From Bryobacterales bacterium (GTDB taxonomy: Bacteria; Acidobacteriota; Terriglobia; Bryobacterales; Bryobacteraceae): 6,272 nucleotides of DNA. Each line of letters opens with the position of its first letter. Position 1 is the stretch's first letter. Where the stretch lies: positions 1 to 6,272 of the forward strand of contig SHUN01000191.1 in the NCBI GenBank assembly GCA_009697495.1. The letters are read 5' to 3'. This document shows, piece after piece, positions 1-6,218 of the stretch. The notes beneath the pieces were generated by a model. The model searched no databases. It had not been told where the DNA came from and saw only the letters and a program-made list of their open reading frames with translations. The position numbers and the translations under genes are program-made.

Positions 1-578
1 GTCTGCTTGGCGGAACGGCGGCTGAGCAGCCACACAATGAGCATGACGCCGAGCGCCGCGCCGACGGCGAGGAAGAATGGCAACGGATCGTAATTGCGTT
101 CGAGGAGCCAATCGGTGATGAAATACGGGCGGTGCAGGGAGCCTTCGCGGTGTGCGGCGAAAACGCCTGCGAAAATGCCAACGAGGAGGGCGGCTTCGAT
201 GGAGAGGAATGTGGAATAACGGGTGGCCGAGACGAGTAGCGGGGTCAATAGCGCCAGTGGCAAGACGAGCCAGACGGCGGCTTCGGTGATGCTGTAAACG
301 CCGGCGCTGCTGAGGCTTCGCGCGGCGCCTTCGCTGCCGCGGAGAATGACGCTGGCGAGCGTGACCAAGCCCAGGCCGCAGCCCGAGATGAGCCACAACC
401 GGGGCAGGCGGACGGGCAGGCCGCCGAGCCGATCGCTCAAATAAAACGCGGTCAGTACCCCGGCGAGAACAGCAGCTAGCCCGGCTCCCGACGTGAAATT
501 CACAGCCGCAAGACCGGCTGCCGCCATCCAGATCAGGATGCCGGGGACCTTCCACCAAATCGATTTTTCTTGCCCCAC
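1..578 (-). CDS. Multi-spanning membrane protein, N-terminal part (runs off left edge)
   Basis: The frame opens with a GTG at 578, 5 bp after the TAA of the DUF58 gene. A TAG lies in frame 15 nt upstream and no other start codon lies between, so the GTG is well fixed; an AGGGG 9 nt upstream can serve as its ribosome binding site. The frame stays open to the window edge (192 codons plus 2 nt), so the C-terminus is missing. I see about six hydrophobic helices, near residues 11-27, 31-47, 60-79, 101-117, 125-142 and 166-186. A polar loop around 143-165 contains HREGSLHRPYF and the aromatic/acidic run TDWLLERNYDP. No catalytic motif is visible in this part. Loci with DUF58 proteins often continue with a membrane-anchored transglutaminase-like protein (TgpA type), and this could be its membrane domain, but that is inference from position. 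Very tight spacing implies translation coupled to DUF58 in one transcript. Confidence 0.8.
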   Translation of the reverse strand, partial: MGQEKSIWWKVPGILIWMAAAGLAAVNFTSGAGLAAVLAGVLTAFYLSDRLGGLPVRLPRLWLISGCGLGLVTLASVILRGSEGAARSLSSAGVYSITEAAVWLVLPLALLTPLLVSATRYSTFLSIEAALLVGIFAGVFAAHREGSLHRPYFITDWLLERNYDPLPFFLAVGAALGVMLIVWLLSRRSAKQ

Positions 579-583
579 GCGGG

Positions 584-1960
584 TTAACCCCTATCTCCCA
601 GCATATCGCTGACGCTGCGTCCGGAGTTTCTCTCAACGACAATCATTTCATTGGCCAAACCCTTCACGGATCCGGCGCGGGAGCGTATTTCGGACAGCGA
701 GACGCCATCGCGGCCACGCGGTTTGATCAGCCAGCGGCCCATAATTTCGCCAACGCCGCTCGGCGGGGCCTGATCGGGGAGAATTTCGCCGGCCGCGGTC
801 AAGACCTGCACTCGCATGGCGAGCGTTGCCGCCGATTGCGCGGCGACTGCCTCCCACGCTGGCGCATCGGGCGGGATGAAGAGGAGGCAGAACTGGTAGC
901 CCTCGCTTTCGCGTCGAGTTAAAAAACTCGCCAGGCGGGCGGCCTGTTCCTCCGGCTTGGCCTCACCGCTGCGGGCGATGATTTCAAAAGCGGCGTCCCG
1001 ATCATCGTTCGCTTCGCGCTCCACGCCGTCAGCGGCGAAGCACCAATCGTCGCCCAGTAATCGGCGTTCAATGGCCACTCGCGCGGCGGCTGCGGTGGCA
1101 TCGTCCTGCGGGCTGGTGACGAGATAGGCGCAGCCGCGCTTGCGTTCGGCCACGCTGCGTTCGGGGGTGCGGACCATCATCTTGCCGCTTCGGGCATAGA
1201 CTTTCCAAAGAACCATTCGCAGCGGATCGCCGGGGGCGTACTGCCGCATTTCGACGCGGTCGCCTTTCGGCTCGGCGTACGGATCGGACAGATCGTCGCC
1301 TTCGGCCATGCCCGAAGGGGGCGGCATTTGCGACAGCATTCCACGATAGGGAAGAACGCGCAGCGTGACATCCTCTTTTCGACGCCAGGAGATTTCGGTA
1401 AGCCCGAAGAGATCCCGCACGGCGAATCGGCGCACAACCCGCTGCACGATGCAGCGCCGGGCGGGAGAGGCCATTTCGACCAGATTAGCGCCATCCCGCT
1501 CCAATTCCACGCGCGCGGCCGTTTCGCCGCCGCCGTCATTCACCCACTGCCAATCAACCACGGCGAACGGAATCCAGCGAGCGCGGCGGAGGCGGTAACC
1601 GGTGGGTTGGGGAATGCCTGTATCCAAGTCCAACTCGCCCGGCGTGAATGCCTTGCGCGTTCGCAGCCAAATAATGGCCGCCGTCAGTATCGTGCAAAGA
1701 AGGAGCGCGAGCAGCACCAGCGCGCCGCCTAACCCGGCCACCAGCAGCACCAGATCCCGGCTCAGGACGCCGTACACCCACATGGCGGTGGCGAACAGCA
1801 GCAGAAACGCGAGGCCGGTACGGGTGAATGGGAACACGCCGATGAGCGCGAGCACCGGCACGCGGAGGAAGCGCCGCCAGAGGCTGGCAATAGGCGCGCC
1901 CATCCGCCCAATCACTCTTCGTATTGCCGCTGGCCATCGTACCGTCATTCGGCGTCGCAA
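584..1960 (-). CDS. DUF58 domain-containing membrane protein
   Basis: 458 residues. The N-terminus is basic, followed by two hydrophobic segments (about 48-66 and 68-99), then a soluble domain. The DUF58 signature is clear at 239-265: RQYAPGDPLRMVLWK, followed by ARSGKMMVRTPE. The upstream beta-sandwich-like part contains RDLFGLTE (182-189), matching the usual D-P-F-G-L element. DUF58 proteins are typically encoded with MoxR AAA+ ATPases and transglutaminase-like proteins and are thought to act at the cytoplasmic membrane in complex assembly; the exact role is unknown. Start is uncertain. The TTG at 1960 has a GAGG-type site (within AGAGGGA, 1963-1969) only about 4 nt away. The ATG at 1948 (codon 5, giving 454 residues) is a better codon but is 16 nt from that site. 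The gene directly upstream is a divergent sulfatase, not MoxR, so the ATPase must be elsewhere or absent. Probably co-transcribed with the membrane protein downstream. Confidence 0.9.
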   Translation of the reverse strand: MRRRMTVRWPAAIRRVIGRMGAPIASLWRRFLRVPVLALIGVFPFTRTGLAFLLLFATAMWVYGVLSRDLVLLVAGLGGALVLLALLLCTILTAAIIWLRTRKAFTPGELDLDTGIPQPTGYRLRRARWIPFAVVDWQWVNDGGGETAARVELERDGANLVEMASPARRCIVQRVVRRFAVRDLFGLTEISWRRKEDVTLRVLPYRGMLSQMPPPSGMAEGDDLSDPYAEPKGDRVEMRQYAPGDPLRMVLWKVYARSGKMMVRTPERSVAERKRGCAYLVTSPQDDATAAAARVAIERRLLGDDWCFAADGVEREANDDRDAAFEIIARSGEAKPEEQAARLASFLTRRESEGYQFCLLFIPPDAPAWEAVAAQSAATLAMRVQVLTAAGEILPDQAPPSGVGEIMGRWLIKPRGRDGVSLSEIRSRAGSVKGLANEMIVVERNSGRSVSDMLGDRG

Positions 1961-2007
1961 ATTCCCTCTACTTTGATTTTGACGTATGATCGCCTTGTTC
2001 CGGTACC
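1961..2007. promoter_or_regulatory. Divergent intergenic region between DUF58 and sulfatase genes
   Basis: These 47 bp must carry the translation signals, and probably promoter elements, of two divergent genes. For the plus strand, TATGAT at 1985-1990 matches the -10 consensus at five of six positions. However, the hexamer 17 bp upstream (TTCCCT) is a poor -35, and no Shine-Dalgarno sequence is visible before the sulfatase ATG. For the minus strand, AGAGGGA (1963-1969) is the likely ribosome binding site of the DUF58 gene. Promoter assignment is inference; the DUF58 promoter may lie inside the sulfatase coding region. Confidence 0.3.
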
Positions 2008-3444
2008 ATGCCTTCTAAAACCTTCCGCCGCGGATTTCTCTTCAGCGCACTCAGCGCCGCTCCCGTTTTTGGCCAACCCAAGCGGCGGCCCAACTTCATT
2101 TTGGTCCTGGTCGACGATCTTGGCTGGCGGGACTGGGGCTGCTATGGCCATCCTTTCCATGAGACGCCGAATCTGGACCGGTTGGCCGCTGAAAGCGTCA
2201 AATTTACCCAGGCCTATTCCGCCTGCCCGGTTTGTTCGCCGACACGGGCGTCGTTGATGACCGGGCGCTATCCGGCCCGGCTGCGCTTGACCGACTGGAT
2301 TCCGGGACGCCGCCAATGGCCAACTTCCAAGCTCCTCACCGTACCCTTTGAACAGCAACTCCCCCTCGCCGAAACAACTTTGCCAGAACTGCTCAAACCA
2401 CTCGGCTACCGGTCGGCCAGTGTCGGGAAATGGCATCTGGGCGGGGAAGGGTTCGCCCCCGCCGATCAGGGTTTCGACGTGAATATCGGCGGGGACCATC
2501 GCGGGTCGCCACCCGGTTATTTCGGCCCGTTCAACCTGGTGAATCTGAAGGGCGGCACGAAGGCCGACCTGCTGACTGACCGGCTGACTGAGGAAGCCGC
2601 TCAATTCATCAGCGACAACGCCGGCCGGCCGTTCCTGCTTTATTTGCCCCACTATACCGTTCACACTCCAATCCAGGCGCCGGAGGCGCTTACCGAGAAG
2701 TATCGCCGCAAGATGGCATCGTTGGGCCTGGACGGCAATCCAACGTATGCCGCAATGATGGAAACACTCGATCATTCTATCGGCAGGTTACGCGAAAAAG
2801 TGAAGGCCGCGGGAATCGAAAACGAAACGGTCTGGATTATCACCTCCGATAACGGCGGGTTGCGGTTCGAGGGGAAGGCCCCGAAACCGGTGACGGATAA
2901 CTCCCCCGCGCGCAGTGGCAAGGGGCATCTTTATGAGGGCGGGATTCGAGTGCCGCTGCTGATACGCTGGCCGGGCGTGACGAAGAACGGGGCCGAGCCG
3001 GCGACGCCGGTGATCACGCCGGACCTGTTTGCGACGGTCGCCGAAATCGCAGGCGCGAAGCTTGGCCAAGCGGTGGACGGAAGGTCTTTGACTCCTATTC
3101 TGCGGGGCGGACAATTGGCGGTCAGGCCGCTGTTTTGGCATTATCCGCACTACAGCAACCAGGGCGGAACGCCGGGCGGCGCGATTCGGGACGACGAATG
3201 GAAGTTGATCGAATTTTACGAAGACGGGCGATTGGAGCTTTACCACCTCAAGAGCGACGCCGGTGAACGGCTGAATCTGGTTCAAAAGCATGCGGCAAAG
3301 GCGCGGGAAATGCGCGAGAAACTCAACGCTTGGCGAAAATCTGTTAACGCGGTGATGCCGAAAGTGAATCCGGCGTACAATCCCGCGACGGCTGACCAGG
3401 GGCTGACTGGCTTCGAAACGCCGACCCCGCCGATCGATAATTAA
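2008..3444 (+). CDS. Type I (formylglycine-dependent) sulfatase, arylsulfatase A-like, exported
   Basis: 478 residues, a normal length for this family; hydrolyses sulfate esters, substrate unknown. The N-terminus has a Tat-like signal (FRRGFLFSAL at 6-15) with probable cleavage around residues 18-23, so the enzyme likely acts in the periplasm or outside. The active site is complete. It has Asp36-Asp37 (metal); Cys76 in CSPTR (76-80), the cysteine converted to formylglycine; Arg80; Lys141 and His143 in GKWHLG; His219 in HTP; Asp281-Asn282 in TSDNGG (metal); and Lys305 followed by YEGGIRVP. The C-terminal domain ends with AVMPKVNPAYNPATADQG, as in related planctomycete and acidobacterial enzymes. 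The ATG at 2008 is the first possible start after an in-frame TGA at 1987; no clear ribosome binding site precedes it. No formylglycine-generating enzyme is encoded in the window. A homologous copy of this C-terminus recurs at 4744-4890. Polysaccharide sulfate scavenging is a reasonable guess, not shown here. Confidence 0.95.
   Translation: MPSKTFRRGFLFSALSAAPVFGQPKRRPNFILVLVDDLGWRDWGCYGHPFHETPNLDRLAAESVKFTQAYSACPVCSPTRASLMTGRYPARLRLTDWIPGRRQWPTSKLLTVPFEQQLPLAETTLPELLKPLGYRSASVGKWHLGGEGFAPADQGFDVNIGGDHRGSPPGYFGPFNLVNLKGGTKADLLTDRLTEEAAQFISDNAGRPFLLYLPHYTVHTPIQAPEALTEKYRRKMASLGLDGNPTYAAMMETLDHSIGRLREKVKAAGIENETVWIITSDNGGLRFEGKAPKPVTDNSPARSGKGHLYEGGIRVPLLIRWPGVTKNGAEPATPVITPDLFATVAEIAGAKLGQAVDGRSLTPILRGGQLAVRPLFWHYPHYSNQGGTPGGAIRDDEWKLIEFYEDGRLELYHLKSDAGERLNLVQKHAAKAREMREKLNAWRKSVNAVMPKVNPAYNPATADQGLTGFETPTPPIDN
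3376..3401 (+). repeat. 26-bp direct repeat, copy 1 (sulfatase 3' end)
   Basis: A 26-nt block starting TACAATCCCGCG and ending GACCAGGG is identical at 4825-4850. It encodes YNPATADQG in both places, in the same frame. It lies within a longer, diverged homology between the two sulfatase tails and flanks the nuclease gene together with copy 2. Confidence 0.85.
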
Positions 3445-3558
3445 GGGGCCGCTCGCCCGGGAAAAGTTGCTTTTCGAAGAAGAGCTCATGGATTTGGCCG
3501 TCGCCGTGCCGCCGCCATCGGGATGCCTCCGGTGACGCAGGTGGCTTAGAATCGGGTA

Positions 3559-4677
3559 ATGACGCGGCCAGAGGACGGTTCTTCCGATGCAAAAATTCAA
3601 CCGGGGTACCGCGGTCTTCTGGAGAACGTCGCCTTACTTCTGGAAGAAGCCCGCAATGCCGCTGCCCGAACGGTCAATAGCTTTATTACCGTAACGTATT
3701 GGGAAATCGGCCGGCGCATCGTGGAGCACGAACAGCACGGCAAGTCCAAACCTGGTTACGGAGATCAGGTCATTCAACGCCTGGCGACCGACTTGACCGC
3801 GAGACTCGGGCGTGGATTTTCCCGGCGAAACGTGTTCCAGATGCGGCAGTTCTACCTTTTGTACCGGGAAGCCGGACTGCATCGACCTGCAAAGGCACTC
3901 CCGCCTCCGCCAGAGAAAGTGCAGACACCGTCTGCACTTTCTCTGGCGGGGGAGGCTGCCGCTGGTTTCCCACTTCCGTGGTCGCACTACGTGCGGCTTC
4001 TGTCGGTAGAAAAACCCGAGGCGCGAGCATTCTATGAAACGGAGGCGTTGCGTGGCGGCTGGTCTGTTCGCCAACTCGACAGACAGATCGCCACACTCGT
4101 CTTTGAGCGCACCGGCCTTTCCAGGGGACCGCAAATCGGCGACGTAAAATCCCTTCAAAAAACGTCCGGCTATTCGGTGCCGCCAGAACAGGAGATCAGG
4201 GACCCGCTGGTGCTGGAATTTCTTGGCCTCAAGGATGAGTATTCGGAGAGCGATCTGGAAGAGGCGCTGGTTTTCCATCTTGAACATTTTCTGCTGGAGC
4301 TGGGCAACGACTTCGCGTTCCTGGCCCGGCAGAAACGGCTGCGTGTCGGCGACGAGTGGTATCGTATTGACCTGCTCTTCTTCCACCGCCGCCTGCGATG
4401 TCTCGTCATCATCGATCTGAAACTCGGGAAGTTCACGCATGCCGACGCCGGGCAAATGAACCTTTATCTAAATTACGCGAGGGAGCACTGGACCAACCCG
4501 GACGAGCATCCACCGGTGGGATTGATTCTTTGCTCAGAGAAAGACGAAGCCGTCGCTCATTATGCGCTGGGTAATCTGGCGAACAAGGTTCTCGCCAGGG
4601 AGTACAAGATTGCCCTGCCAACCGAAAAGGAACTCGCTCACGAACTCACCCGTCGGCGGCGCTCTTTCCATTTGTAG
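3559..4677 (+). CDS. YhcG-like PDDEXK nuclease (DUF1016 family)
   Basis: 372 residues, a normal length for this family. The N-terminal helical DUF1016 domain (about 18-105) contains TVTYWEIGRRIVEHEQ and SRRNVFQMRQFYLLY. A linker (106-138) follows, then PLPWSHYVRLL (138-148) and LRGGWSVRQLDRQI (164-177). The C-terminal PDDEXK nuclease fold spans about 215-355. Likely catalytic residues are Asp271 in RIDLLFFHRR and Asp286/Lys288 in IIDLKLGKF, with Gln299 and Tyr303 in GQMNLYLNY and an upstream glutamate in the DLEEAL helix (about 235). Family members are predicted DNA endonucleases, often found on accessory islands or near restriction systems; a DNA-processing or defence role is plausible but unproven. 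Start: the ATG at 3559 is the only candidate after an in-frame TAG at 3547; no good ribosome binding site precedes it. It stands alone, with no methylase, specificity subunit or integrase visible. Odd points: a 54-bp inverted repeat lies inside its linker, and sulfatase tails flank the gene. Confidence 0.93.
   Translation: MTRPEDGSSDAKIQPGYRGLLENVALLLEEARNAAARTVNSFITVTYWEIGRRIVEHEQHGKSKPGYGDQVIQRLATDLTARLGRGFSRRNVFQMRQFYLLYREAGLHRPAKALPPPPEKVQTPSALSLAGEAAAGFPLPWSHYVRLLSVEKPEARAFYETEALRGGWSVRQLDRQIATLVFERTGLSRGPQIGDVKSLQKTSGYSVPPEQEIRDPLVLEFLGLKDEYSESDLEEALVFHLEHFLLELGNDFAFLARQKRLRVGDEWYRIDLLFFHRRLRCLVIIDLKLGKFTHADAGQMNLYLNYAREHWTNPDEHPPVGLILCSEKDEAVAHYALGNLANKVLAREYKIALPTEKELAHELTRRRRSFHL
3903..3956. 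repeat. 54-bp in-frame inverted repeat (hairpin) inside the nuclease gene
   Basis: The left arm (3903-3926) and right arm (3930-3956) pair over 24 bp around a 3-nt loop (ACC, 3927-3929). The inner 20 bp (3907-3926 with 3930-3949) pair perfectly. The right arm carries three extra G residues, one codon's worth, before the outer six pairs GCCTCC/GGAGGC. The unit is 18 codons long and keeps the reading frame. It encodes the Pro-rich linker stretch from about residue 116 to 133, including EKVQTPSALSLAG. It is far longer than hairpins expected by chance in a window of this size. Confidence 0.9.
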
Positions 4678-4704
4678 ATTCAGCAGCTCGCTCGAGCCGT
4701 TGTT

Positions 4705-4722
4705 ACCGCGGCGACCCGCGGT
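4705..4722. repeat. Short GC hairpin downstream of the nuclease gene
   Basis: ACCGCGG (4705-4711) and CCGCGGT (4716-4722) are reverse complements separated by CGAC. They lie 27 nt after the nuclease stop codon. The stem is 7 bp and very GC-rich, but there is no T tract on either side, so it is at best a weak or factor-dependent terminator. It could equally be chance in GC-rich DNA. Confidence 0.25.
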
Positions 4723-4824
4723 CCAGCGGGAGGCTCGGAGTGAAACAAGGCGCGGCAACTTCGGGCCAAACTTGACAATTGGCGAAATGCGGTCAAAGCG
4801 GTAATGCCGAAACCTAACCCGGCT

Positions 4825-4850
4825 TACAATCCCGCGACGGCTGACCAGGG
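4825..4850 (+). repeat. 26-bp direct repeat, copy 2 (sulfatase remnant)
   Basis: Identical over 26 nt to 3376-3401 and 1449 bp away in the same orientation, within the sulfatase remnant. The flanking homology is imperfect, so the identity could reflect strong conservation, chance, or local gene conversion. Recombination between the two copies would remove the nuclease gene. Confidence 0.85.
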
Positions 4851-4864
4851 ATTAACCGGGAGCG

Positions 4865-4888
4865 AAAAGCCGACTCCTCCCATCGGCT
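4865..4888 (-). terminator. Possible intrinsic terminator of the 193-aa gene
   Basis: On the minus strand, AGCCGA (4888-4883) can pair with TCGGCT (4873-4868) across a 9-nt loop, with the last stem base starting a run of four T residues (4868-4865). It overlaps the stop codon of the small secreted-protein gene and lies inside the sulfatase remnant. The stem is short (6 bp) and the T run is minimal, so this is a weak candidate. Confidence 0.3.
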
Positions 4889-5468
4889 AGGATTTCTTCC
4901 TTTTCAATTTCTTCAACAGGTCCGGGCTGAATTCGCGGAGCAGGTTACCGAAAAGCCGGCCGGAGTAGCCGCCGCCGATACGAACGAGGCAGTCCCGATT
5001 CGATGTGACGCTGTCCGGCATCCACAGCTTTTGCGCGAAGGAGCCGCCAGCGATGCCGATAGCTTTCGCTGCGCCGAAATGGTATTCCCCGTCGCCATAA
5101 CGACTCATCCAAGTTTGTTTGAGCGCCTGGGTCAACCTCTGTCGAACCGGCCCCTGGCCGACGCGAAAATAACGGGGATCTTCGTTCCAAATTGCGCCAG
5201 CGGAGGCATCCAGCCCATTGACAACGCTATCGTTCAGCAAGCGCGCGCCATAACGCTTCCCGAAGCCGTCCCAGTGCGGGCCCCATTCTTCAGGCCGGTT
5301 ATTGTACGTACGCCAGGCAGAGGTGATCGGGCCGCTAACGAGGAGACTGCGCGGACCGTATGTCGCGTTGGCAAACCACTTCAGCCTGGCTTCGCCCGTT
5401 AACGGCTCATAGCTCTGAGCCGTGAGGGGAAGCATCGCAAAAAACAGGACTGTTACCAAGAACTGCAT
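4887..5468 (-). CDS. Small exported protein of unknown function
   Basis: 193 residues. The N-terminus (MQFLVTVLFFAMLPLTAQS) is a typical Sec signal peptide with probable cleavage near residues 17-19. The mature protein is rich in Gly, Arg and aromatic residues, with conserved-looking stretches: EPLTGEARLKWFANATYGPRS (about 21-41), RPEEWGPHWDGFGKRYGARL (58-77), GAIWNEDPRYFR (91-102) and a Gly-rich segment IGGGYSGRLFGNLL (164-177). It ends in a Lys/Arg tail (KKLKRKKS). This layout reminds me of hypothetical secreted proteins common in Acidobacteriota, but I know no function and assign none. It has no Cys pair, lipobox or enzyme motif. The ATG at 5468 lies 9 bp after the TauE-type gene's stop, so the two are very likely co-transcribed. 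The TAG stop (4887-4889) overlaps the convergent sulfatase remnant's stop in CTAG. Confidence 0.8.
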   Translation of the reverse strand: MQFLVTVLFFAMLPLTAQSYEPLTGEARLKWFANATYGPRSLLVSGPITSAWRTYNNRPEEWGPHWDGFGKRYGARLLNDSVVNGLDASAGAIWNEDPRYFRVGQGPVRQRLTQALKQTWMSRYGDGEYHFGAAKAIGIAGGSFAQKLWMPDSVTSNRDCLVRIGGGYSGRLFGNLLREFSPDLLKKLKRKKS

Positions 5469-5477
5469 GGATTGTTA

Positions 5478-6218
5478 TTACTTTGGCAAAAAGAGTAAGA
5501 GAGTGGCCAGAAAGGCTAGCACGACGACGCTGTTGATGAAAACCCTCTCCGGCATTATCGTTAGCAATTTGCGGCCCATTAACGCGCCGGCCATGACGAA
5601 TGGAATGAGCGCCGCGTCGAATGCGAGCGACTGGGAGCTGAACAGTCCGAGGTTTGCATAGACAGGGACCTTGCTGATGTTGACGATGAAGAAGAACCAT
5701 GCGCCGGTGGCGACGAACTCCTCACGCGGCAACTGCTTGCTGAGCAGGTACATGTTCATGACCGGCCCGGCGGCGTTAGCAACCATGGTGGCAAAACCGG
5801 CAGACGTGCCGTAGAAACCGGCGTGCTTCCATCCGGAGGGAGGGACGGCCGTCGTCTTCCGCTGCCGCCAGAGAAACAAAAGCAGCATGACGAGGGAAAT
5901 GGCGCCGACGACGGGCCGAATAAGTTGATCGGGATATCGCAGCATCACCGCGCCGCCGGCCATGCCGATCAAGACCCACGGAAACAGGGAAAACAGCGCT
6001 CCCGCCGCTGCGTGGCGCCGATAATAGAAGACAGCGAAGGCGTCGGCGCAGATGAGCAGCGGCAGAAGCCAGGCGGCTGACAGGCGGGCATCGCCGACGG
6101 TTAAAATGAACACCGGCACCGACAGAATGCCGAATCCGGGCATGCCGGTTTTGGCGACTCCGACGCTGAAAGCGCAGAAGGCACCGAGCAGCCATTTGTA
6201 GAGGGGGAAATCTGGCAT
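5478..6218 (-). CDS. TauE/SafE family membrane permease (sulfite exporter-like)
   Basis: 246 residues, the usual length for the family, with about seven to eight hydrophobic helices. The two half-repeats each show their Gly-rich signature: GVAKTGMPGFGILSVPVF (20-37) and GFATMVANAAGPVMNMYLL (141-159). Cytoplasmic basic segments such as WRQRK (117-121) separate the halves. TauE/SafE proteins (formerly DUF81) move small anions or organosulfur compounds such as sulfite or sulfoacetate across the inner membrane; the substrate cannot be read from sequence. The nearby sulfatase makes a sulfur link tempting, but the two are in separate convergent transcripts. Start: the ATG at 6218 is the only start after an in-frame TAG about 36 nt upstream; no strong ribosome binding site is visible. 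It is the first gene of a probable two-gene operon with the small exported protein. Confidence 0.92.
   Translation of the reverse strand: MPDFPLYKWLLGAFCAFSVGVAKTGMPGFGILSVPVFILTVGDARLSAAWLLPLLICADAFAVFYYRRHAAAGALFSLFPWVLIGMAGGAVMLRYPDQLIRPVVGAISLVMLLLFLWRQRKTTAVPPSGWKHAGFYGTSAGFATMVANAAGPVMNMYLLSKQLPREEFVATGAWFFFIVNISKVPVYANLGLFSSQSLAFDAALIPFVMAGALMGRKLLTIMPERVFINSVVVLAFLATLLLFLPK

Larger units (their letters stand above)
4744..4890 (+). pseudogene. Remnant: C-terminal ~48 residues of a second sulfatase
   Basis: Read in frame from 4744, this stretch gives NKARQLRAKLDNWRNAVKAV, then MPKPNPAYNPATADQG, and ends ...PTPPIG with TAG at 4888-4890. It aligns without gaps to the end of the intact sulfatase upstream (35 of 48 residues identical by my hand count). 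An in-frame TGA (4741-4743) sits immediately before, and no sulfatase active-site motif is present between the nuclease stop (4677) and this point, so only the tail survives. Homology seems to fade at about 4740. Divergence outside the shared 26-bp block indicates a paralogue, not a fresh duplication. The most likely origin is a former tandem sulfatase gene whose body was lost, with the nuclease gene now in its place. It is not expected to make a functional protein. Confidence 0.85.

Noticed and set aside
1328..1732. Open frames on the plus strand opposite the DUF58 gene
   Set aside because: They lie wholly inside a well-supported DUF58 frame, show low-complexity Arg/Ala/Pro-rich translations and match no family I recognise; they are typical GC-rich shadows.
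1945..2775. 276-codon open frame antisense to the sulfatase gene
   Set aside because: The sulfatase frame on the other strand has every active-site motif; the antisense translation has no recognisable domain.
3461..3475. GAAAAG-TTG-CTTTTC hairpin after the sulfatase stop as a terminator
   Set aside because: The stem is only 6 bp, mostly A-T, and no T tract follows; it is too weak to call.
3547..3552. TAGAAT just upstream of the nuclease ATG as a -10 element for a leaderless transcript
   Set aside because: The spacing would put transcription start at the ATG, which is attractive, but no -35-like hexamer lies at the right distance and one hexamer is not enough evidence.
3634..4455. 273-codon open frame antisense to the nuclease gene
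   Set aside because: The nuclease frame contains clear DUF1016 and PDDEXK motifs; the antisense product is featureless and lacks a credible start context.
5866..5877. CCGCCAGAGAAA in the permease gene, shared with one arm of the nuclease palindrome
   Set aside because: A 12-nt match is expected by chance between positions of a 6-kb window, and it encodes normal permease residues on the other strand.
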